From positions 57,974 to 121,973 of the forward strand of contig JBMOPO010000025.1 of the NCBI GenBank assembly GCA_049325095.1: 64,000 nucleotides of DNA, written 5' to 3'. Origin of the DNA: JAGPUQ01 sp049325095. GTDB lineage: Bacteria; Pseudomonadota; Gammaproteobacteria; Pseudomonadales; Porticoccaceae. The translations under genes were made by a program, and so were the position numbers. Under the pieces are notes generated by a model that worked only from the letters and a program-made list of their open reading frames with translations, was not told the DNA's origin and searched no databases. Every line of letters starts with the position of its first letter. The stretch's first letter is position 1. Below are positions 48,928 through 58,022 of this stretch, one piece after another.

Positions 48928-50862
48928 ATGGCCCTCAGCTTCACCGAGATCCCCGGTACCCGGCCGCCGACACCCCTGCTCGACACCATCTCGGGCCCGG
49001 CCGCGCTGCGCGCGCTGGATGTCGCCGCACTGGAACGGCTCGCCGACGAACTGCGCGCCTATCTGCTCTATGCCACCGGCCAGACCGGCGGCCACTTCGG
49101 GGCGGGGCTGGGCGTGATCGAGCTGACCATCGCCCTGCACCATGTGTTCGACACCCCCGAGGATCGCCTGGTCTGGGATGTCGGCCACCAGACCTATCCG
49201 CACAAGATTCTCACCGGCCGCCGCGAGGAAATCCTCCGGGTGCGCCGCGCCGGCGGCCCGTCCGGATTTCCCAAGCGCAGCGAGAGCCCCTACGACGCCT
49301 TCGGCGTCGGCCATTCCAGCACCTCGATCAGCGCCGCCCTGGGGATGGCGCTGGCCGCGCGCATGACCGGAGCGCCGCGGCGCGCGATCGCGGTGATCGG
49401 CGACGGCGCCATGACCGCTGGCATGGCCTTCGAAGCGCTCAATCACTGCGCGCATCTCGACCTGGACCTGCTGGTCGTGCTCAACGACAACCAGATGTCG
49501 ATCTCGCGCAACGTCGGCGGGCTGTCGACCTACTTCTCCAAGCTCTGGTCGAGCCGCTTCTACAACCTGGTGCGCGAGGGCGGCAAACGGCTGCTCAAGG
49601 CATTCCCGTCCACCTCCACCCTGGTGCGCAAAGCGGAGGAACTGATGAAGGCGCTGGTGGCGCCGGGCATCGTGTTCGAGGAGTTGGGCTTTACCTACAT
49701 CGGCCCGATCGACGGCCACAATCTGCCCCTGTTGATCACCACCCTAGGCAACCTCAAGCAGGTGACCGGCCCGGTGCTGCTGCACGTGGCCACGGTCAAG
49801 GGCAAGGGCTTCCTGCCCGCGGAAGCGGATCCGATCGGCTATCACGCGCTCACCAAGATCGAGCCCGCCGGACTGCCGGCCGCCGCACCGCCGGCGCGGC
49901 CCAAGTATCAGGATCTGTTCGGTGCCTGGCTGTGCGACATGGCCGAACGGGAGCCGCGCCTGGTGGGCATCACCCCGGCGATGACCGAGGGCTCCGGGAT
50001 GGTGGAGTTCGCCAGGCGCTTCCCGGACCGGTTCCACGATGTCGCCATCGCCGAGCAGCATGCGGTCACCCTGGCCGCCGGGCTCGCCTGCGAGGGCATG
50101 AAGCCCGTGGTGGCGATCTATTCCACCTTTCTCCAGCGCGCCTACGACCAACTGATCCACGACGTCGCCCTGCAGCACCTCGACGTCCTGTTCGCCATCG
50201 ACCGCGCCGGGCTGGTCGGCGAGGATGGCCCCACCCACGCCGGCAGCTTCGATCTCAGCTATCTGCGCTGCATTCCCGGCCTGCTGATCATGGCGCCCGC
50301 CGACGAGAACGAAACCCGCCGGCTGCTGACCACCGGCTTTCTGCACCCCGGCCCGGCGGCGGTGCGCTACCCGCGCGGTACCGGCCCGGGGGCGACCCTG
50401 GAGCCCGGCCTGGAGCCCCTGCCCATCGGCCGCGGCCGCCGGGTGCGCGCGGGCAGCGGGATCGCCATCCTCAATTTCGGCGTCCTGCTGCCCGCCGCCC
50501 TCACCGCGGCCGAAACCCTCGGCGCCAGCGTCGCCGACATGCGCTTCGTGAAACCCTTGGATACCGCCTTGATCGACGCCCTGGCCGCCGAACACGCGCT
50601 GCTGGTGACCCTGGAGGACAACGCGGTGGCCGGCGGCGCCGGGGCCGGCGTGGCCGAGTATCTGGCCGCAGCGGCGGTCCGGGTGCCCCTGCTCCACCTG
50701 GGGCTGCCCGATCGCTTCATCGATCACGACCGCCGCAGCGCCCAGTTGGCCGGCGCCGGCCTGGATGCCGAGGGCATCCGCGAGGCGATCCTGACCCATG
50801 CCGCCCGGCTGGGCATTTCCCTGGCCCGCCACCCGACCGGCACCCGCGAACTGCGGCGCTGA
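48928..50862 (+). CDS. dxs: 1-deoxy-D-xylulose-5-phosphate synthase
   Basis: A 644-residue thiamine-diphosphate enzyme that condenses pyruvate and glyceraldehyde 3-phosphate, the first step of the MEP isoprenoid pathway. The N-terminal domain shows GGHFGAGLGVIELTIALHHVFDTPEDRLVWDVGHQTYPHKILTGR-type sequence near residues 50-95 and the ThDP motif GDGAMTAGMAFEALNHC near residue 155. The central transketolase domain has IAEQHAVTLAAGLA, and the C-terminal domain ends with a phosphate-handling fold. The length is normal. TAGAAT just ahead of the gene may be a -10 element, but the gap to ispA is only 54 bp, so operon transcription is likely. Confidence 0.95.
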   Translation: MALSFTEIPGTRPPTPLLDTISGPAALRALDVAALERLADELRAYLLYATGQTGGHFGAGLGVIELTIALHHVFDTPEDRLVWDVGHQTYPHKILTGRREEILRVRRAGGPSGFPKRSESPYDAFGVGHSSTSISAALGMALAARMTGAPRRAIAVIGDGAMTAGMAFEALNHCAHLDLDLLVVLNDNQMSISRNVGGLSTYFSKLWSSRFYNLVREGGKRLLKAFPSTSTLVRKAEELMKALVAPGIVFEELGFTYIGPIDGHNLPLLITTLGNLKQVTGPVLLHVATVKGKGFLPAEADPIGYHALTKIEPAGLPAAAPPARPKYQDLFGAWLCDMAEREPRLVGITPAMTEGSGMVEFARRFPDRFHDVAIAEQHAVTLAAGLACEGMKPVVAIYSTFLQRAYDQLIHDVALQHLDVLFAIDRAGLVGEDGPTHAGSFDLSYLRCIPGLLIMAPADENETRRLLTTGFLHPGPAAVRYPRGTGPGATLEPGLEPLPIGRGRRVRAGSGIAILNFGVLLPAALTAAETLGASVADMRFVKPLDTALIDALAAEHALLVTLEDNAVAGGAGAGVAEYLAAAAVRVPLLHLGLPDRFIDHDRRSAQLAGAGLDAEGIREAILTHAARLGISLARHPTGTRELRR

Positions 50863-50904
50863 GCCGGCGCCCGGCGGCGGGTCGCCGGCGCTCCGGGCCG
50901 GCCT

Positions 50905-52995
50905 TCAGCCGGCCCGCCGGAACGGCGGCAGCGCGGCGAGCAGCTCGCGACCGTAACTCTTGGCGACCGCGCGGCGGTCGAGGATGGTGACCCGGCCCCG
51001 GTCGTGCTCGGTGCGCAGCAGCCGCCCGCAGGCCTGGGTCAGGCGCAGGCTGGCGTCGGCCAGCGCCAGGGTCCGGAACGGATTGCCGCCGGCGGCCCGC
51101 ACCCATTCGGCGCGGGCCTCCTGCACCGGGTCGTCCGGCACCGGGAACGGCAGTTTGGCGATGATCACGTGGCGGCAGTAGTCGCCCGGCAGGTCGATGC
51201 CCTCGGCGAAGCTGGCCAGCCCCAGGATGACGCTGGGTGCTCCGCCGTCGATCCGCGCCCGGTGCCGGGCGAGGATCTCCGCCACCGGCAGATCGCCCTG
51301 CACCAGCACCCGCTCGAGCCATTCCCCGGGCAGGCCGTGGCGCACCTCCTCGAGCTGGGCGCGCGAGGCGAACAACACCAGGCAGCCGCCCGGTTCCGCC
51401 CCCAGCAACCCGGGGAGCTGGCGGACGACCGCCGCCGTATGGGCGGCGGGCTCACCGCCGTCGACGGCCGTCTCGGGGACCACCAGCAGCGCCCGGCCGG
51501 CGTAGTCGAAGGCCCCGGGCAGGGCCAGGGTCGCGGCCTCGGGCGGCAGGCCGGTGTCGAGGCGCAGGCGTGTGAAGTCGCCCAACGAGCGCAGCGTGGC
51601 GGAGGTCAGCACCGCCCCGGCGCAGCGCGCCCACAACCGCTCGGCCAGGCGATCTCCGGCACTGACCGGGGCCGCCAGCACGCGCAGCTCACCGCCGGCC
51701 TCCCGCACCACCCAGCGCGCCAGGGGCGGCGCGCCCGCGGCGTCGGGCTCGGCCATCGCATGCCACAGCCGGGCGATGCCCTCGGCGCGCCCCAGCCAGT
51801 GGCCGAGAGTCTGGTACCAGCCCTCCAGTTCGGGGCGCGGCAACGGAAAATCCGGTCGCTCGAAGCCCGCCTCCAGCGCCTGGCGATACTGGTCCAGCGC
51901 GGCCACCAGGGCATCGCTGGCGGCGGCCAGTTCCGCGCCGATCAGGCGCAGGTCGTCGCCCACCAGGCCCTGCGCGAACCGGTGGCGTCCCGGGCCCTCC
52001 GGCGGCACCAGGGCGGCGAACAGCGGCGCCGCGCGGCGCAGCGCGGCGCCGGTCTCCGCGGCCAGGGCCGGCAGCGCCCGGACGCAGGACTCGGCGTCCG
52101 CCGCGGCGGTGAGCAGGCCCCGCTGGCGCTCGACCTGCGCCTCCAGCCGCTCCAGCCAGATCCCGGTGGCAGCCAGCGCGCACTGCGCACCGAAGTGGTC
52201 GACCGCCACTTCGCCCAGCCGATGCGCCTCGTCGAACACGTAGAAACACTGCTCCGGCGGCGGCAGGATCACGCCTCCGCCCAGCCCGAGGTCGGCCAGC
52301 ACCAGGTCGTGATTGGCCACCACGCAGTCCGCCGCATCGATCGCCGCCCGCGCCCGGTAATAGGGACAGGCCGCGATCAGGCGGCAGCGCCGGCCCCCGC
52401 AGCGGCGCCCGTCGATGGTCAGCGCCTGCCACAGCGGCTCGGGAAGCGCGCCCTGCCAGCGGTCGCGGTCGCCGTCCCAGGCGCCCCGGCGCCAGGCGGC
52501 AGCCAGGGCCTGGAGGCGGCGATCGTCCCCTGCGCCCGGTGCGAAGGCGAGTTCGTCCTCGAACAGGAAATGCCCGCTGGCCCCGCTGGCGAGCTGGGCC
52601 TCGCACTGTTCGAGGCGCAGCGGGCACAGATAGCGGCCGCGCCCCTTGGCCACCGCAAAGTCGTAGTCCCAGCCGGTGGCGGCGAGCAGGTCGGGGATGT
52701 CGCGATCCACCAGTTGTCCCTGCAGGGCCAGGGTCCCGGTGGCGATCACCAGCTTCCGCTCGGCGGCCCGCGCCACCGGCAGGCCGGCGAGCAGGTAGGC
52801 GAGCGTCTTGCCGGTGCCGGTACCGGCTTCGATCGCGCAGGTCCGGGACGCCCCTTCGGTTCCCGCGGCGGCCAGCAGCCCGGCGATCTCGGCGATCATC
52901 CGGCGCTGGCCGGCCCGCGGCCGCAGCCCGCGGTGGGCGAGGAAGGCGCGGTAGCCGGCCTGGATGTCGGCCTTGAGCGCGTCGGTGAGCGCCAC
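50905..52995 (-). CDS. DinG/YoaA-family ATP-dependent DNA helicase
   Basis: A 696-residue superfamily 2 helicase of the XPD-like iron-sulfur type. Walker A is AGTGTGKTLAYLLAG near residue 45 and the Walker B box is FDEAHRLGEVA near residue 235. Cys residues in RYLCPLRLEQCE, RCGGRRCRLIAACP and DAADCVVANHD could supply the cluster ligands. The C-terminal motifs include GLASFAEGIDLPG and LTQACGRLLRTEHDRG. It would unwind damaged or R-loop DNA. The GTG start follows the acyltransferase stop after one base (TGAgGTG) with AGGAGG in front. It is convergent with dxs. Confidence 0.9.
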   Translation of the reverse strand: MALTDALKADIQAGYRAFLAHRGLRPRAGQRRMIAEIAGLLAAAGTEGASRTCAIEAGTGTGKTLAYLLAGLPVARAAERKLVIATGTLALQGQLVDRDIPDLLAATGWDYDFAVAKGRGRYLCPLRLEQCEAQLASGASGHFLFEDELAFAPGAGDDRRLQALAAAWRRGAWDGDRDRWQGALPEPLWQALTIDGRRCGGRRCRLIAACPYYRARAAIDAADCVVANHDLVLADLGLGGGVILPPPEQCFYVFDEAHRLGEVAVDHFGAQCALAATGIWLERLEAQVERQRGLLTAAADAESCVRALPALAAETGAALRRAAPLFAALVPPEGPGRHRFAQGLVGDDLRLIGAELAAASDALVAALDQYRQALEAGFERPDFPLPRPELEGWYQTLGHWLGRAEGIARLWHAMAEPDAAGAPPLARWVVREAGGELRVLAAPVSAGDRLAERLWARCAGAVLTSATLRSLGDFTRLRLDTGLPPEAATLALPGAFDYAGRALLVVPETAVDGGEPAAHTAAVVRQLPGLLGAEPGGCLVLFASRAQLEEVRHGLPGEWLERVLVQGDLPVAEILARHRARIDGGAPSVILGLASFAEGIDLPGDYCRHVIIAKLPFPVPDDPVQEARAEWVRAAGGNPFRTLALADASLRLTQACGRLLRTEHDRGRVTILDRRAVAKSYGRELLAALPPFRRAG

Positions 52996-52996
52996 C

Positions 52997-54196
52997 TCAG
53001 GCCTCCTGCTCCCGCGTCTGCTCCTGCTCCTGCTCCAGCTCCAGACGCCGGCGCAAGGGATTGGCGTACATCGCCAGCACCAGGTCGCGCTCCGCCTCGG
53101 GCACCGCCGCCAGGCGCTCCTGGAACAGCCGTGCGGACGCCTCCCAGCCCGGATCGGCGAGCCGCGCGCGCAGGCGCTCGGCCCGGGGGTCGGGCCCGTA
53201 CAGCGCCGCGTGGGCGGCGAAGTGGGTGGCACACAGCCGATACTCGCGCAGGATGGCGCGGTCGATGGCCGCGGCGGCCGCATCGGCGCTGGCCAGGTCG
53301 GCGGCCGCAAGGGGCGCCCCGAACGCCACATGCACCCTGCCCTTGGCGCCCATGATGCCCCGGTAGATGCTCTGCAGATCCTCGTGCTCGCCCTTGCGGT
53401 ACTCGCCCCGGCTGCGCAGCGCATGGAGTTCGCGCGCCTTGTCGGCGTCGCAGGGATCGAACTCGTAACTGATGGCGACCGGCACCGGGCGCAGTTCGGC
53501 GAGCGCCGCGGCGAAATCCTGCCCCGGGGCCCGGCTCAGCGCCAGCATCTTGAGGATCGCCGGATCGGTGACGTCGATGCCGTCCTTGGCGCGCCCCTCG
53601 CGCTGCGCGATCCACACCGAACTTCCGTCGACCGTGATCGACCGGCGGATGTAGGCGGAGAGCTGCTGGAGGCTGGCCAGTTTCTCGCGCCGCCCGGCGG
53701 CCCCGCGGCGGACGATGAAACTCTTGTTGATGCGCATCAGGTCGCTGGCAAACCCCTTGCTCAGCAGGTTGTCGCCGATGGCGATGCGCACGGTGTCGAA
53801 ACCCCGGTCATGGAGCATCAGGTTGACCAGGGCCGGATCCATGGCGATGTCGCGATGGTTGCCGATGAACAGGTAGCTGACGCCCCGCTGCAGCGCTTCC
53901 AGCCCGCTCACGGTGAGGTCAGTCGCGACCCGCTGCATGTGCGGCCGCAACTGCCGGCCGACCAGTTGCTGGAATCCGGCCACGGTGTCGATGCCGCGAA
54001 AGGTCCGCGCCAGCGCCAAGCGCACCAGCCAGCGGCCCAGCGCCGGCCAGCGGGCGGCCAGCCCGGGCAGCCGCATGCGCGCCAGCACCTCGGCGAACTC
54101 CCGGTCGCGGACCAGCCGTGCGAGCACACCGGCAACCTCGTCGTCGCGGTAGGGACGGATGTCGGCGAACGGATCCGGAGCCGCGGGCCGGTCCAT
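52997..54196 (-). CDS. PlsC-type glycerol-3-phosphate acyltransferase family protein
   Basis: A 399-residue acyltransferase. The active-site motif is FIGNHRDIAMDPALVN near residue 113 (HRDIAMD in place of the usual HxxxxD), followed by FIVRRGAAGRREKLASLQQL, SVWIAQREGRAKDG near residue 195 and PVPVAISYEFDPCD near residue 235. It would acylate a lysophospholipid or a related polyol at the inner membrane. The C-terminus is a low-complexity run of Glu and Gln (LEQEQEQTREQEA), coded by GAG/CAG repeats. The ATG follows the pyrB stop with no gap (TGAATG), and the helicase follows after one base. Confidence 0.85.
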   Translation of the reverse strand: MDRPAAPDPFADIRPYRDDEVAGVLARLVRDREFAEVLARMRLPGLAARWPALGRWLVRLALARTFRGIDTVAGFQQLVGRQLRPHMQRVATDLTVSGLEALQRGVSYLFIGNHRDIAMDPALVNLMLHDRGFDTVRIAIGDNLLSKGFASDLMRINKSFIVRRGAAGRREKLASLQQLSAYIRRSITVDGSSVWIAQREGRAKDGIDVTDPAILKMLALSRAPGQDFAAALAELRPVPVAISYEFDPCDADKARELHALRSRGEYRKGEHEDLQSIYRGIMGAKGRVHVAFGAPLAAADLASADAAAAAIDRAILREYRLCATHFAAHAALYGPDPRAERLRARLADPGWEASARLFQERLAAVPEAERDLVLAMYANPLRRRLELEQEQEQTREQEA

Positions 54197-55213
54197 TCAC
54201 GACCCCCGCTTGGGGGTGTGCCAGCGCACCTCGCGCGCGTACCTGTCCACCAGCCCGACGACATCCAGCACCAGGGCGAACAGGGCCATGCGCACCAGCA
54301 GGCCGTTGTCGGTCTGGCGGAAGATGGCGAGGTTGGGATTCTGGTCGAGATCGATGTCGAGCTCGTTGGCCTCCGCCCGGGAATCGCGCGGCAGCGGGTG
54401 CATGATCACGGTATTGGGCTCGCAATACCTGGTGTAGATCGCCTGGTTGAGGCGCAGCCGGCCGCGGTAGAGGTCCGCCTGGCGGCGGTCGGGAAAGCGC
54501 TCCTCCTGGATCCGGGTCGAATAGACGATGTCGACGTGGGTGATGCCCGCCTCCAGGTTATCGGACTCCAGAACCTGGGCACTGGCGGCGCGCAGTTCAT
54601 CGAGCAGTTCGGCGGGCATGCGCAACTCGGGGGGCGAGACCAGGGTCACCTGGATCCGGTCGAACAGGGTCAGCAGGCGGGCCAGGGAATGCACCGTGCG
54701 GCCGTAGCGCAGGTCGCCGATCATGGCGATGCGCAGGCCGTCGATGCCGCGGCCGCGGCCGGCCAGCTCCTTCTTGATGGTGTAGAGATCGAGCAGCGCC
54801 TGGCTGGGATGCTCGTTGGTGCCGTCGCCGCCGTTGAGCACCGGGACCCGGCTGGCGCTGGCGAACTCGGCCACCGAGCCGGCCACCGGATGGCGCATGC
54901 AGATCACGTCGCTGAAGCCGGACAGTACCCGGGCGGTATCGCGGAGCGATTCGCCCTTCACCAGCGACAGGCTGTCCATGCCCACCGACTCGCGGACCTC
55001 GCCGCCGAGCAGGTTGAAGGCGGAGCCGAAGCTGATCCGGGTGCGGGTACTGGCCTCGAAGAACATGTTGCCCAGGATCGCCCCTTCCAGCACCCGGGTG
55101 GCGCGGCGGCGCTGGGCGTAGGGCTCCATCCGATCCGCGATGCGAAAGATTTCCTCGATGTCGCCGCGTTCGAACTGGGTGACCGACAGAATATGCGAAC
55201 CCCGGAATCTCAC
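54197..55213 (-). CDS. pyrB: Aspartate carbamoyltransferase catalytic subunit
   Basis: A 338-residue enzyme joining carbamoyl phosphate and aspartate, the committed step of pyrimidine synthesis. The carbamoyl-phosphate motif is FFEASTRTRISF near residue 51; the second-domain motifs are NGGDGTNEHPSQALLDLYT near residue 127 and IMHPLPRDSRAEANE near residue 260. The start is GTG at 55213. TAGAAT at 55248-55243 on the minus strand is a possible -10 element. Neither pyrC nor pyrI is adjacent. Instead pyrB is fused in an operon to an acyltransferase and a helicase gene with essentially zero spacing. Confidence 0.93.
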   Translation of the reverse strand: MRFRGSHILSVTQFERGDIEEIFRIADRMEPYAQRRRATRVLEGAILGNMFFEASTRTRISFGSAFNLLGGEVRESVGMDSLSLVKGESLRDTARVLSGFSDVICMRHPVAGSVAEFASASRVPVLNGGDGTNEHPSQALLDLYTIKKELAGRGRGIDGLRIAMIGDLRYGRTVHSLARLLTLFDRIQVTLVSPPELRMPAELLDELRAASAQVLESDNLEAGITHVDIVYSTRIQEERFPDRRQADLYRGRLRLNQAIYTRYCEPNTVIMHPLPRDSRAEANELDIDLDQNPNLAIFRQTDNGLLVRMALFALVLDVVGLVDRYAREVRWHTPKRGS

Positions 55214-55268
55214 CCGCTACCCCGCCCGTCTGGACCCCGCCGATTCTAGCAGGTCACCCCTGCGGCCA

Positions 55269-56714
55269 TCAGCCGGCGGCGGCGATGCCGAGCGCGGCCG
55301 CCACCCGGTCGCCCCATTCCGCCAGGGCCTCGAGCAGGTGCCGGCGCGCCGCGCCGGCGGGTTCCGTCCCGAGCTGCACCAGTTCGGCGCGGAAGGCCGC
55401 GAGCCCCAGATAGCCGGAGTGCGGATCGGTCAGCCGCCAGCGGCAGAACTCCCGCCAGTTGTCGCGCTCCGCATCGCTCAGGGTCTCGGGAAAATACCGC
55501 GCCCGGTAGCGAAACAGCAGCTCCCGGTAGCGCGCGTCCCGAAACGGGATCCGGGCAGGATCCAGTTCGTGCCCGGCGGCGGCCCGCACCCGCGCGAGCA
55601 GCGGCCGCTCGGCGTCGGCGAGAAAGCCCGCGTAGAGCTCGGCCTCGGCATCCACCCCCGGCCGCGAAGCCGCGGGCGGCGCGAACACCAGGGCCAGCTT
55701 GGCCTCCAGCTCGGCGCCTTGCAAGATGCGCAGGTGGTCCGCGCAGCGCTCCAAGTCGATGTGCAGGCGCCGCGCGGTCGCGGCGTCGAGCAGCTTGGGC
55801 GTGAGCACCACCGGGCAGCGGTTGAGATGGATGACTTTCAGCGGCAGGCGCTCGGCGCCGGCCGGCAGCGCCGCGGCGGGACTGAACACCAGTTCGCGAA
55901 TGGCCTCGGCGTCGAGCCGCACCAGGGCCCGGGCATCGCCCATCAGGTCGAAGCAGATGATGCCGTTGGCGTTGCCGGGCTGCCGGGCCAAGGGCAGCAG
56001 CAACCCCGCGTAGCCGCGCTCCCGGGGCAGCCGGCCGGAGACGTGCAGCACCGGCCTGCGGGCGGCCGGGTCGAGCAGCGGCAGCAGGTGCCGCCTGCCG
56101 CGCTGCTCATACAGGTGCCGGTAGAGCCGTGGCTGCCGCCGCCGCACCAGGCGCGCCAGATCGAGGGTGGCGAGCACGTCGGACAGCGCATCGTGCGCCT
56201 GGCCGTGGGCGATGCCGTTGGCGGCGGCCAGATCCTCCAGCCGGAAGCTGGGGCCGCCGTCCTCGTGGTCCGGCCAGCGGATGCCGTCCGGGCGCAGCGC
56301 CCGCGCCACCCGCAGCAAGTCGATGATGTCCCAGCGCGAATTGCCGTCGCGCCATTCGCGCTCGTAGGGATCGTAAAAATTGCGGTACAGCAGGAAGCGG
56401 GTAAACTCATCGTCGAAGCGCAGGCTGTTGTAGCCGACGCCGCAGGTGCCGGGCGCTCCCAGCTCGGCGATCACCCGGGCGGCGAACTCCGGCTCCGGCA
56501 GGCCCTCGCGCTGCGCCTGCTGCGGGCTGATCCCGGTGACCAGGCAGGCCGCGGGATGGGGCAGCAGCAGGGGGTCGGGCCGGCAGTGGAACTGCACCGG
56601 CTCGCCCATCGGCTCGAGGTTCTCGTCGGTACGCACACCGGCGAATTGCAGCGGCCGATCCCGCGCCGGGTCGGTGCCCGTGGTTTCGTAGTCGTGCCAG
56701 AACAGGGTCGCCAT
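55269..56714 (-). CDS. sbcB: Exodeoxyribonuclease I
   Basis: A 481-residue 3'-5' single-strand DNA exonuclease. The DEDD catalytic residues are in FWHDYETTGTDP near residue 6, in YNSLRFDDEFTRFLLYRNF near residue 96, and in AHGQAHDALSDVLATLDLARLV near residue 170. The ExoI SH3-like and C-terminal regions follow, including a closing RWRLTDPHSGYLGLAAFRAEL. The length matches E. coli SbcB. AGGAT precedes the ATG. It functions in recombination and mismatch repair. Confidence 0.93.
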   Translation of the reverse strand: MATLFWHDYETTGTDPARDRPLQFAGVRTDENLEPMGEPVQFHCRPDPLLLPHPAACLVTGISPQQAQREGLPEPEFAARVIAELGAPGTCGVGYNSLRFDDEFTRFLLYRNFYDPYEREWRDGNSRWDIIDLLRVARALRPDGIRWPDHEDGGPSFRLEDLAAANGIAHGQAHDALSDVLATLDLARLVRRRQPRLYRHLYEQRGRRHLLPLLDPAARRPVLHVSGRLPRERGYAGLLLPLARQPGNANGIICFDLMGDARALVRLDAEAIRELVFSPAAALPAGAERLPLKVIHLNRCPVVLTPKLLDAATARRLHIDLERCADHLRILQGAELEAKLALVFAPPAASRPGVDAEAELYAGFLADAERPLLARVRAAAGHELDPARIPFRDARYRELLFRYRARYFPETLSDAERDNWREFCRWRLTDPHSGYLGLAAFRAELVQLGTEPAGAARRHLLEALAEWGDRVAAALGIAAAG

Positions 56715-56771
56715 CCGGGCATCCTGCCATGCTCGCGGCGCGGCGCAACGCCCGCCGCCGGGACCGCGACA

Positions 56772-56799
56772 AGGAAACGGCGCCCGCAGGCGCCGTTTC
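56772..56799 (-). terminator. Intrinsic terminator of the OmpA-family gene
   Basis: A perfect 11-bp stem (56774-56784 with 56789-56799, 4-nt loop) with T residues at the end of the arm and CTTG after it on the minus strand, 26 bp past the stop codon of the OmpA gene. Confidence 0.7.
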
Positions 56800-56824
56800 G
56801 ATCGCGAGGTCGGGGATGCCGGGA

Positions 56825-57832
56825 TTATTCGGGCATGACCTCGACATAGGAGAGTTCGCCGATCACGCGGCGGTTGCGCTGGCGCCCCTCGGCAGTGGAG
56901 TTGTCGGCGATCGGCCGGCTTTCGCCATAGCCGACGGTGGAGATGCGGTCGGCCGGGATGCCGTAGTCCTGCACCAGCTTGGCCTTGACCGCCTGCACCC
57001 GGCGCTCGGACAATCCCTGGTTGTAGGCCTCGGTGCCGATCGAATCGGTATGGCCTTCGAGCACCAGGTCGATGTCCTCGTGGGCCTTCATGGCATTGGC
57101 CACGGCCTCCAGCTCATCGCCGTAGATGTTGCGCACCACCGCCTTGTCGAACTCGAACTCGACCTTGAGCTTGACGGTGATGGTGCGCTTTTCCGGCTCG
57201 GGAGCGGGCGGCGCGGCCACCGGTTGCGGGGCCGGGGCCGGGGCCGGGGCGGCCTGCACCACGGGTGCCGGCTTGGGTCCATTGAAGTAGTAGTTCACCG
57301 CCAGATTGAGGGCGCCGTCCACGGCATTGTTCTTGTCGTCGCGGACCTTGTAGAGGGCGCGCACGTCGCTGCGGAATTCGAGATGGTCGGTGAACATCTT
57401 GGACAGACCCAGGCCGAGACCGGCCTGCCAGGTGTGCTCGTCCTCTCCGCCGAGGTCGAACGCCTCCGGCGTGCGGGGCTGATCGTCCAGGTCGAAATAG
57501 CTGATCCCGGCCACCCAGTAGGGGCGCCAGGCGGTGCTGTCGGGATCGGCCTCACCCAGCCAGTAGTACATGTCCAGCTTGGCGGTTTCGAGATCCTCGC
57601 CATCGACATCGCTGCCGCCGCCGATCTCCAGCGCCCAGTCGTTGGCGAAGCGGTAACCCAGGTTGAGACCGCCGACCACGGAATCTTTGGCGCCGCCGAC
57701 GAAGCGGCTGCTGTCCAGGTAGTAACCGGTCAATGAACCGCCGACATAGGCGCCTTCGTTGGCCTGCGACTGCACCGCAAAACCCAACGACAGCGCCACG
57801 GCCCCCGCCACGGCTGCGTTCTTGATCTTCAT
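56825..57832 (-). CDS. OmpA family outer-membrane protein
   Basis: A 335-residue outer-membrane protein. The first 24 residues are a signal peptide (a Lys-containing start, hydrophobic VAGAVALSLGF, cleavage after SQA). Residues 25-195 form an eight-stranded OmpA-type barrel with alternating aromatic strands. A proline-alanine hinge follows near 200-225 (APAPAPAPQPVAAPP), then a peptidoglycan-binding OmpA domain with LVLEGHTDSIGTEAYNQGLSERRVQAV and RISTVGYGESRPIADN. GGAGGAAG lies before the ATG. Its own promoter and terminator mark it as a single-gene unit. Confidence 0.93.
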   Translation of the reverse strand: MKIKNAAVAGAVALSLGFAVQSQANEGAYVGGSLTGYYLDSSRFVGGAKDSVVGGLNLGYRFANDWALEIGGGSDVDGEDLETAKLDMYYWLGEADPDSTAWRPYWVAGISYFDLDDQPRTPEAFDLGGEDEHTWQAGLGLGLSKMFTDHLEFRSDVRALYKVRDDKNNAVDGALNLAVNYYFNGPKPAPVVQAAPAPAPAPQPVAAPPAPEPEKRTITVKLKVEFEFDKAVVRNIYGDELEAVANAMKAHEDIDLVLEGHTDSIGTEAYNQGLSERRVQAVKAKLVQDYGIPADRISTVGYGESRPIADNSTAEGRQRNRRVIGELSYVEVMPE

Positions 57833-57897
57833 CGGACTTCCTCCTTCATGATGGACATTCCCGTTCCGCCCCGGTGTCCCGGAACGGCGCTCGGGCC

Positions 57898-57926
57898 AGT
57901 GTACGGCTGCCGCCGTCGAAATAGAA
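57898..57926 (-). promoter_or_regulatory. Candidate promoter of the OmpA-family gene
   Basis: Minus-strand TTCTAT (57926-57921) and TACACT (57903-57898) with a 17-bp spacer. The predicted start gives an untranslated leader of about 60 nt ending in the strong GGAGGAAG site. Confidence 0.5.
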
Positions 57927-58022
57927 CCGTCACAGACCGGACGTCGGAGCATCGGGATCCGCATCGGGCCCGGCCATGATGCGCAATCGATCGCCGCAGG
58001 ATTGTGACGCAACCCACAGATT

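Noticed and set aside
52997..53050. GAG/CAG-rich tail of the acyltransferase gene as a repeat tract prone to slippage
   Set aside because: The run is short and imperfect and stays in frame; it is noted with the gene as low-complexity sequence only.
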